This document shows positions 57,725-64,000 of a DNA stretch of 64,000 nucleotides, in pieces. The stretch spans positions 1 through 64,000 of the forward strand of contig CAJXNO010000010.1 in assembly GCA_913057205.1 (NCBI GenBank). The letters run 5' to 3'. The position numbers and the translations under genes are program-made. This stretch comes from an uncultured Flavobacteriales bacterium. Lineage in GTDB: Bacteria; Bacteroidota; Bacteroidia; Flavobacteriales_G; Salibacteraceae. The notes under the pieces are model-generated. The model had not been told where the DNA came from. It was given only the letters and a program-made list of their open reading frames with translations, and did no database searches. How positions within the stretch are numbered: position 1 is the first letter of the stretch; each line of letters begins with the position of its first letter.

Positions 57725-58942
57725 CTATAACATACTCAGTCTGCTTACCCCAAACGTGGTTCTTACGAAATAGAGTCCAGGCGCCAATTCATCCAAGGTA
57801 AGTTTGGCCCGTTGGCCTTCATGATAAGACCTGTGTACCAAAATGCCTTTCATATCCACCACTTCTACCCAACCAAGTGCCGTTGAGCCAAACTCGATGA
57901 ATACTTCTGATGAACTTGGATTGGGATAGACATGCAGTTGACGTTCGTTGGAAACTGTCGGTGTGCCGGTCACACCCGCACTATGGAAGAGGGTCTTTCG
58001 GTTCTTCATCAACACCAGATGCATCAAGGCTACTTGCTGTTGTGTAAAGAACAGCATGCAGGTATCGTTGCCGTAGTCCATGTAGTTCATGAACATGTCG
58101 CCAAACTCCTCGTTGCTGCAACTGAACGATGGAAAATTCTTGCAGCCAAAATTCTCTTTGAGCTGCACAGGTGTGTCGCTCACATAGTCGGTTGAGTTGC
58201 ACGATGCATCATCAGATCCCCAAAGGTGTCGCAATCCGAAGTAGTGCCCCACTTCATGCACAAAAGTTCGTCCTTGATCGTAGGGTGGATTGGTCGTTCC
58301 GATAGTTCCGAAGGCGGTAGGACTCATGACGATCCCATCCCGTTCAGAAATCTGTGCTCCGGGTAGGATGGCGAAACCCAAGGCGTCTCCTTCAAGCTCA
58401 CATACCCAAACATTGAGGTAGTGGGGCTGCGGCCAAGGTGCCACTCCCCCGCGTTCTGGTCGGTGGTAGATGGACTGGGACCCAATATTCTCCACCGCAG
58501 TTTTTGTTCGCGTTACGCCATTGGTGAAGCGACCATCGGGGTCTCGGTCTGCCAATTGAAATTGGATGTTACTCACTCCCGCGAGTCGGCGAAACGGTTC
58601 CGGAACCTTATTCAGATCAGCGTTCAGTCCAGCAAAATCCCGATTCAATACCTCGATCTGGGAATGGATCTGCTCCATGGAGATGTTTTGCTGCTCGGTT
58701 CGATAAAGTACGTGTACCACAATTGGAACCGTAAGCGTTGGAAAAGGCCAGTCGTTCCGATCAACTGCACTATCCCCTGCAGCGAAAGCTTCGGCCAGCT
58801 GTTGCAGCTTCATCACCCCGCGCGCGTACACGGTATCATTCGCCATTTCAACCTCGCTTTCACGCATGGTCATGCAGCGTTCCTGTGCCAATAAAACCTG
58901 GACAGTCATCACCAACATGAGGATGTAAAGGATGCGCTTCAT
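57725..58942 (-). CDS. Secreted zinc metalloprotease (M43, pappalysin-like) with T9SS type A sorting domain
   Basis: The product is 405 residues from the ATG at 58942 (MKRILYILMLVMTVQ); upstream in-frame starts have no signal peptide. Signal peptide ends LLAQ (20). The zinc site HEVGHYFGLRH has His229, Glu230, His233 and His239, and the Met-turn region includes MNYMDYGNDTCMLFF. This is the M43/cytophagalysin pattern, with activity expected in the extracellular space. The C-terminal about 75 residues carry LHVYPNPSSSEVFIEF, VVDMKGILV and LAPGLYFVRT, a type A signal. It lies 6 bases upstream of menF, so a secreted protease is co-transcribed with quinone synthesis genes. Confidence 0.93.
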   Translation of the reverse strand: MKRILYILMLVMTVQVLLAQERCMTMRESEVEMANDTVYARGVMKLQQLAEAFAAGDSAVDRNDWPFPTLTVPIVVHVLYRTEQQNISMEQIHSQIEVLNRDFAGLNADLNKVPEPFRRLAGVSNIQFQLADRDPDGRFTNGVTRTKTAVENIGSQSIYHRPERGGVAPWPQPHYLNVWVCELEGDALGFAILPGAQISERDGIVMSPTAFGTIGTTNPPYDQGRTFVHEVGHYFGLRHLWGSDDASCNSTDYVSDTPVQLKENFGCKNFPSFSCSNEEFGDMFMNYMDYGNDTCMLFFTQQQVALMHLVLMKNRKTLFHSAGVTGTPTVSNERQLHVYPNPSSSEVFIEFGSTALGWVEVVDMKGILVHRSYHEGQRAKLTLDELAPGLYFVRTTFGVSRLSML

Positions 58943-59042
58943 AACCGATGTGTGAATGTAACACTTCTGCCCGCAAATCTGTTTGTTCACATCCCTGTTA
59001 AGAGGATTGTCTAGCACCCATGCATACATCCACCGCAGCACG

Positions 59043-59050
59043 TAGATTTG
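59043..59050 (+). promoter_or_regulatory. -7 box TAGATTTG, 4 bases before the response-regulator start codon
   Basis: An exact TANNTTTG ends 4 bases before the ATG at 59055. A leaderless mRNA is predicted. TTG is missing at the 19-base spacing, so only the -7 box supports it. Confidence 0.45.
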
Positions 59051-59054
59051 TAGT

Positions 59055-59759
59055 ATGTCTAAGCGCATCCTTTTAGTGGAAGACGAAGAGCGATTACTCG
59101 AGGTCGTTAAGCTCAACATGGAGCTCGAAGGCTACGAGGTAATGGTGGCTCGCGACGGCAAAGAAGCGCTGGAAGTTTTTCACCAACAACGCTTCGACCT
59201 CATCCTACTCGATGTGATGTTGCCCAACATGGACGGCTTCTCTGTCTGCCGATCCATCCGCTTGGAGAACAGAAAGGTGCCCATCCTCTTCTTGACGGCT
59301 AAAAACTCTGCACAAGACCGGGTCATGGGTTTGAAGATTGGTGGAGATGACTACCTCGTGAAACCCTTCGACCTGGAAGAACTCATCCTTCGGGTGCAAC
59401 GCCTCTTGGAACGTTCTACTGCAGACACAAAGGTCGGCCCCAATGAACTGAGCTTCAACGGAAACACAATCTTCTTCGATCAGTACCGCGCCGTAAATCA
59501 CGAAGGAGAATCCATCGACCTAGGAAAGCGTGAGACCATGTTACTACGCTTACTCTCAGAACGCGATGGTGAGACGGTAAGCCGCGATGAAATGCTCGAC
59601 CTGATCTGGGGCGTCGACGTTTATCCGACCACCCGTACGATCGACAACTTCATCGTAAACTTCCGCAAGTACTTCGAAAAGGATCCGAAGAACCCCATCC
59701 ATTTCCACAGCATCAGAGGGGTAGGCTATCGCTTTGTTAGTGATCCCGTGGACCAATAA
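59055..59759 (+). CDS. OmpR/PhoB-family response regulator
   Basis: The 234-residue protein has a receiver domain (1-120) with acidic pocket Glu9-Asp10, phospho-acceptor Asp53 in LILLDVMLP, Thr in FLTAKN and Lys in YLVKPFD. The C-terminal winged-helix DNA-binding domain (about 135-230) has KRETMLLRLLSERDGETVSRDEML and SIRGVGYRF. All phosphorylation residues are present, so it should act as a normal two-component regulator. No sensor kinase is in the window, so it is an orphan at this locus. The next gene, 57 bases downstream, encodes a small sorting-domain-like protein and is probably co-transcribed. Confidence 0.96.
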   Translation: MSKRILLVEDEERLLEVVKLNMELEGYEVMVARDGKEALEVFHQQRFDLILLDVMLPNMDGFSVCRSIRLENRKVPILFLTAKNSAQDRVMGLKIGGDDYLVKPFDLEELILRVQRLLERSTADTKVGPNELSFNGNTIFFDQYRAVNHEGESIDLGKRETMLLRLLSERDGETVSRDEMLDLIWGVDVYPTTRTIDNFIVNFRKYFEKDPKNPIHFHSIRGVGYRFVSDPVDQ

Positions 59760-59816
59760 CCCCAACTTATCGCAACGGAGCGTCGTCTTTATAGCAAACG
59801 AACGAACATTCGTGCC

Positions 59817-60074
59817 ATGAAAGCATCCAATAACGAATACATCAACCTGCAGATCAAGCAAACGGATCGGTACTTACTGTATCGCGTGGTGGGCAACTAC
59901 CAACGACCGCTGCGCTTTGACTTGATCAATTTGGATGGCAAAAAGGTGCGGAGCATTGACCTGCTCTATGGCAATGAATTCGTTATCCCGATCCGGGGAC
60001 TCCAAGAGGGCGAGTACCTCTACGCATTGAACGGCGTGAAAGGACTACTCCAATCGGGTGTGATCCAGATCTAA
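59817..60074 (+). CDS. Small protein resembling a free-standing T9SS type A C-terminal domain
   Basis: The 85-residue protein has no signal peptide and no membrane helix. Its body follows the beta-sandwich pattern of the type A sorting domain: LRFDLINLDGKKVRSIDL matches the usual YDLxGK-V strand pair, NEFVIPIRGLQEGEYLYAL matches DLSGLPAGVYILR, and SGVIQI matches the final K-I-I strand. The usual leading YPNP motif is missing and no cargo domain precedes it. It lies 57 bases after a response regulator on the same strand and ends directly against the convergent AddB-like gene. The resemblance was judged by eye. Function is unknown; a regulatory decoy or signalling partner of the secretion system is a guess. 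Confidence 0.65.
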   Translation: MKASNNEYINLQIKQTDRYLLYRVVGNYQRPLRFDLINLDGKKVRSIDLLYGNEFVIPIRGLQEGEYLYALNGVKGLLQSGVIQI

Positions 60075-62810
60075 TCAGAAGGTCACGTACTTCGAATCGT
60101 CTTTGTGCGCTAGCGGCACGGTCATATCGAGCATGCTTGTAATTACCTCTTCCAGTAAATTCCTCACATCTTCTTCCACTTGATCCGTTACTAATGTCTG
60201 GTAGCCTGCCTCGAGGTTCCTGAACGAAACGATGTAGGATCCAACGTTCTCCTCTACGCGTTCATGGATCTTGCAATACATGAACTTGTACAACGCCAAC
60301 TGGATGGCCTTACTGTAGGCTTGATCCCTGGCCCACTCCTCGGTGTTGTACTTCAATTGTTTGGGCTCAACCCAACCGGTCTTGTAGTCAATGATCCGGG
60401 TATGACCGACTCGTCGATCAATGCGGTCTGCAAAGCCAAACAAGGTGATATCCACGTCTGCAACCTTCAGTTTCCATCGCATCTTCTCCTCCAAACGAAG
60501 GATCTCTACCGGACCATGCTGCCGTAGGTCTTCCGCTTCAAAGCGCATAAACGACTCCACGTAGTACTTCGCCATCTCAACGCTCAATAGGTTTCTTCCC
60601 GAATGCAGGTCAGCCTCATCAAAATACTTCATGAAGCCGGGTTCTACTTGTGCTAAGGTCTGCTCGATCATTCCTTCAACCGTATCCGCATCCAACAGTT
60701 TACCGGTAAAAGGTTCGTACGCATTCTCCAACACCTTATGAACCACCTTTCCTAAAGTGGCCAACTCGATGTCTTCTTCCACCTCATCTTGCTCCTTCAG
60801 TCCGAGAACATAGTAGTAGTAAAACTCGAGGGGAGAATTGATGAAGGTATTGATGGCAGAAGGAGAGATTTTCCTTTCCAGCACCGCTTTGAGGTCTGAG
60901 ATAATCGCTGGCGTTTTGTAGATCTCCAGCGGTGCCACGTCACTCGACTTGATGATGGTCTCATCCCCCTCTTCCTTCCAATCCAGTGCAGGATTCATTT
61001 GCTTGAGTTCTTCTTTCATCTGAAGGATATAGCGCGAGGGCTCTCCGGATGAAAGTGGATCCGTGGAGGTACTGTAGATCAGCTTCACCTCTTTGGCCCT
61101 TTGGAGCAGGCGGTAGAAATGATAGGCCATCAAGGCCTCCGTATCCTTCCGCGTGGGCAGCTTGAAATGCAATCGGTGGATGAAAGGAATGTGGGTCATC
61201 AAAGGCGGTGAGCCCGGCAAGAAATCATCTGTAGCACCCAAGATCCACACCCGATCGAAATCGATCATCCTGGTTTCTAGCATGCCCATCACTTGCAAAG
61301 CATCGTTCTTCGGTTGCTCGATGTACAGCCGGGTGTATCCTACTTGGCGGTGAACAAACTTCTTCAACCCCTTCAGGTCGTCATCCGGCAATACATCACC
61401 AAATTGCGCCAGAAGCTGCTTGAGTTTTTGAATGTAGGTCTTGATTGCATGTGCTTCAATGGCTGAAATGGCCAGTTTCTCCGTCTGCTGCTGCCACTGA
61501 CCCAAGACCTGCTCTACCTTCTCAAACACACGGTCATAGGTCGCTGGCCAATCGAACAACAGGTTGTAAGCCTCTTGAGCGAAGAGGTCGCCTTGCATTT
61601 GTTCTTTGAGCCATGAAGCGGGAACGAACTTCATGTTGCGTTTCACCAGTTTGTCTTTCACCTTCTGCCAAGGAAGCGCGCCACTCAGCCAATGCTGCAC
61701 CAGATCGTACTCCAACAACTGTTCCAGGTGCTTGTGGTAGAAGTAGCGTTCCCCTTTTCGCTCGGTACGCTTGGCATGCAGGATTAACCAGCTCATCACA
61801 AATCGATGCACCAAGGTGGCCCGCATCGGGAAACCCGAGGTGATGTTGATACGATCCTTGACATCCGAGAAGACTTCTAGAAATGGAGTAAGCATCGAAC
61901 TATCCGCAAGTATCACAGCCGTTTTTGGGTAATCAGAGGGCTCAAGTTGGTCAAACGCATTCCGAAGCTTGCTCACCTGTGCCATCTGACCGGCCACCGG
62001 ATGGATCCGCATCACCTTGGATTGCGTGCGCAAGAGGTCAACGGTCCAATCTAGTTCTTCCTTGATTGGATGGGACTTGAACAAACGACCGGCCTCATGT
62101 TCTGGAATATCCAAATAATATTGATCGATGTCGGCGTATAGCGTGAGTCGCTGCCTCTCTTTGAGCTTATCGAGCAAGCGCCGCTCACTGGGGTTTCCGG
62201 GGATGATCCCTACCCAGTGGATGGACTTGGCACCGAATACCTCATCGATGCGCGCATCATCCTGCACCACTTCTTCTGCCACGATGCGGTACATCAGTCC
62301 ACGGTAACCCAATTGCAGCGATTTCAGCGATTCGGTAAGTTTTCGATAGTACCGCGGCAAGCGCTCCCAAAAGCTGAGGTAGGCACCCTCCATCGGGCCT
62401 ACCATGTCTGGGTCAAAGGAAGCACCGGTAGCATGGTATTCATGGATGTGCTTATAGAGCTGGTCCACATCACCGAGGTGTAGATCAAGGTCGTTAAGGT
62501 CGCTCAAAAAGGTTACGGCCCAACTGGTGAATTGGTCAAAAGACTGGGGCAGCTTTTCTAATTGACGGTAAAGCTGAAAGAAGCTCACCTGAAGCTCTTC
62601 CGGATCGATCAATTGCATGCCGCTGAGCAACTGCATCAGGTCATCGATGGTCAGGCACTCGATGTGGTCTTGATCACCGAGTTGATCCTTTAAGACAAAT
62701 AGGGAGCGACGGTTTGGCAGCACTACCAAGGCTTGCTCCGCAGATGGCGCACAAAGCAACTTGTCTGCCAGTCGAACTAAAAACGCTTGTTGGTCAGGAT
62801 TTGAAGCCAT
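60075..62810 (-). CDS. PD-(D/E)XK nuclease family protein, AddB-like
   Basis: The 911-residue protein starts with a helicase-like N-terminal part (QALVVLPNRRSLFVLKDQL) without a usable Walker A motif. A large central region follows, then a C-terminal nuclease: LGKVVHKVLENAY, later GFADRIDRR and RIIDYKTGW (Asp near residue 805), giving the D-x-K signature, and QLALYKFMY. This is the order of the AddB subunit of AddAB recombination nucleases. Typical AddB proteins end with a cysteine-rich iron-sulfur patch; here the protein ends KDDSKYVTF with a single Cys nearby, so the cluster appears lost or was never present. No AddA is in the window. It overlaps the upstream TPR gene by 17 bases. Confidence 0.85.
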   Translation of the reverse strand: MASNPDQQAFLVRLADKLLCAPSAEQALVVLPNRRSLFVLKDQLGDQDHIECLTIDDLMQLLSGMQLIDPEELQVSFFQLYRQLEKLPQSFDQFTSWAVTFLSDLNDLDLHLGDVDQLYKHIHEYHATGASFDPDMVGPMEGAYLSFWERLPRYYRKLTESLKSLQLGYRGLMYRIVAEEVVQDDARIDEVFGAKSIHWVGIIPGNPSERRLLDKLKERQRLTLYADIDQYYLDIPEHEAGRLFKSHPIKEELDWTVDLLRTQSKVMRIHPVAGQMAQVSKLRNAFDQLEPSDYPKTAVILADSSMLTPFLEVFSDVKDRINITSGFPMRATLVHRFVMSWLILHAKRTERKGERYFYHKHLEQLLEYDLVQHWLSGALPWQKVKDKLVKRNMKFVPASWLKEQMQGDLFAQEAYNLLFDWPATYDRVFEKVEQVLGQWQQQTEKLAISAIEAHAIKTYIQKLKQLLAQFGDVLPDDDLKGLKKFVHRQVGYTRLYIEQPKNDALQVMGMLETRMIDFDRVWILGATDDFLPGSPPLMTHIPFIHRLHFKLPTRKDTEALMAYHFYRLLQRAKEVKLIYSTSTDPLSSGEPSRYILQMKEELKQMNPALDWKEEGDETIIKSSDVAPLEIYKTPAIISDLKAVLERKISPSAINTFINSPLEFYYYYVLGLKEQDEVEEDIELATLGKVVHKVLENAYEPFTGKLLDADTVEGMIEQTLAQVEPGFMKYFDEADLHSGRNLLSVEMAKYYVESFMRFEAEDLRQHGPVEILRLEEKMRWKLKVADVDITLFGFADRIDRRVGHTRIIDYKTGWVEPKQLKYNTEEWARDQAYSKAIQLALYKFMYCKIHERVEENVGSYIVSFRNLEAGYQTLVTDQVEEDVRNLLEEVITSMLDMTVPLAHKDDSKYVTF

Positions 62811-63414
62811 TTTGAATGAAACGAAGGTATTCCTTGAAACCCGAACGCGTAGTAAAGGTCTCCCTCAAAATTGCGAGGATCTTTCGTTCATTTCTCTTAG
62901 CATCCAAGTCTTCTTGGACGGGAACCAAGTGCTTGCTTTTGGTATTGGCTTCCATCTTGACCTCATCCTTCTGCTCCTCGCGAATTTTTTGGAGGAGTTC
63001 ATCCACATCGGCCAACTCATCGGCGCGTTTGAAGTTCTGTTGAGCTTTGGTCTTGTAACCCAGCTTTTCTTGCAAGAGTCCAAGGTTGTTGTAGGCAATG
63101 CTATCCTCCGGATCCAATTCCACAGCCTTCTCATAGTCTTGAATCGCTCCTTCAAGATCGCCCATGGCGTCTTTGATGTAAGCCCTACTGGAATAGCGGT
63201 AGGGATTCTCCGGCTCCAGGTCGGCGGCATGATCCATATCCGCCAAGCTTTTGTCTAGCTGCTTCAAGTAGAAGTACACTACACCGCGTTCACTGTACAC
63301 ATTCGGATTCTCTTCCTCTGCGATGCAGCGGTTATAGTCAGCAAGCGCACCTTCAAAGTCTTGCGCTTCAAACTTCTTTCTGCCGGCGATATAGTTTGGA
63401 TTGGATGAGATCAT
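62794..63414 (-). CDS. TPR-repeat protein
   Basis: The 206-residue soluble protein has no signal peptide. It has about three TPR units, for example YIAGRKKFEAQDFEGALADYNRC and GDLEGAIQDYEKAVELDPEDS, followed by KLGYKTKAQQNFKRADELA. The C-terminal about 60 residues are charged and helical. It begins the operon that continues with the AddB-like gene (17-base overlap). Its partner is not known. Confidence 0.85.
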   Translation of the reverse strand: MISSNPNYIAGRKKFEAQDFEGALADYNRCIAEEENPNVYSERGVVYFYLKQLDKSLADMDHAADLEPENPYRYSSRAYIKDAMGDLEGAIQDYEKAVELDPEDSIAYNNLGLLQEKLGYKTKAQQNFKRADELADVDELLQKIREEQKDEVKMEANTKSKHLVPVQEDLDAKRNERKILAILRETFTTRSGFKEYLRFIQNGFKS

Positions 63415-63465
63415 GCTCCGAAATTAGGAACAGTAATTGGGCCAGCTTGTTCTTCAGAAACAAAA

Positions 63466-63490
63466 AAGCCACACCATAACGGCGTGGCTT
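63466..63490 (-). terminator. Terminator after katG
   Basis: The minus-strand stem AAGCCACGCC/GGTGTGGCTT (one G-T pair) with a five-base loop is followed by six T. It is 23 bases beyond the katG stop. Confidence 0.9.
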
Positions 63491-63512
63491 CCTTTGTTTG
63501 GATTTAGGCTCC

Positions 63513-64000
<488 letters not shown>

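Noticed and set aside
59007-59009. TTG as -33 box for the response-regulator promoter
   Set aside because: The spacing to TAGATTTG would be 33 bases, well outside the normal range.

Overview
The window is chromosomal DNA of a Bacteroidota bacterium, most likely a member of the Flavobacteriales. The evidence is: type IX secretion (T9SS) cargo domains of both type A and type B, a PorE-like OmpA protein, glutamine synthetase III, a fused SecDF, a DUF2851 protein, the menaquinone genes menF/menD, and promoters of the Bacteroidota form TTG-N19-TANNTTTG. Shine-Dalgarno sequences are essentially absent, as is usual for the phylum. I saw no rRNA, CRISPR array, insertion sequence or prophage. Most genes lie on the minus strand, and the two end genes (cystathionine beta-synthase and katG) are cut by the window.

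Layout. 1-3908 (+): the end of a cystathionine beta-synthase-like gene, a metal/cobalamin-type binding protein, and a patatin-BamA outer-membrane protein. 4042-17677 (-): the core gene-expression cluster. In transcription order it runs tRNA-Thr(TGT), tRNA-Tyr, tRNA-Gly, tRNA-Thr(GGT), tuf, tRNA-Trp, secE, nusG, rplK, rplA, rplJ, rplL, rpoB, rpoC, DUF3467. 17812-19310 (-): hpf, a Xer recombinase and rpsU. 19368-30216 (-): eleven tightly packed genes, purM-prfA-pyrF-DUF2851-pspC-K+ channel-SDR-AGCS symporter-HhH protein-apt-acyl-CoA dehydrogenase. 30278-40162 (-): a PorE-like protein, glutamine synthetase III, a Na+/Ca2+ exchanger with tatA, secDF and mdh. 40272-45123 (+): a T9SS type B cargo protein, an ECF sigma factor, and a membrane-spanning PKD protein that itself ends in a type B domain. 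45226-52240 (-): gyrB and a TPR/beta-barrel pair. 52659-54497 (+): a glycine-rich type A cargo protein. 54523-58942 (-): an M43 metalloprotease, menF, menD and a DinB-like protein. 59055-60074 (+): an orphan OmpR-type response regulator and an 85-residue protein resembling a T9SS type A sorting domain with no cargo attached. 60075-64000 (-): an AddB-like nuclease, a TPR protein and the end of katG.

How the genes fit together. The central block is housekeeping (translation factors, ribosomal proteins, RNA polymerase, SecE/NusG). Around it sit envelope and secretion functions: SecDF, TatA, a PorE-like anchor, patatin-BamA, a TPR/barrel pair, and four proteins carrying T9SS-type C-terminal domains.

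The points I would look at first are: (i) the ECF sigma/membrane PKD protein unit, whose anti-sigma-like partner carries the same C-terminal domain family as the cargo encoded just upstream; (ii) the free-standing sorting-domain-like protein downstream of the response regulator; (iii) promoters whose -7 box abuts the preceding gene's terminator, so that transcription should start inside the terminator's 5' arm (tRNA-tuf operon and purM); (iv) several genes whose -7 box lies only 4-5 bases before the start codon, suggesting leaderless mRNAs.
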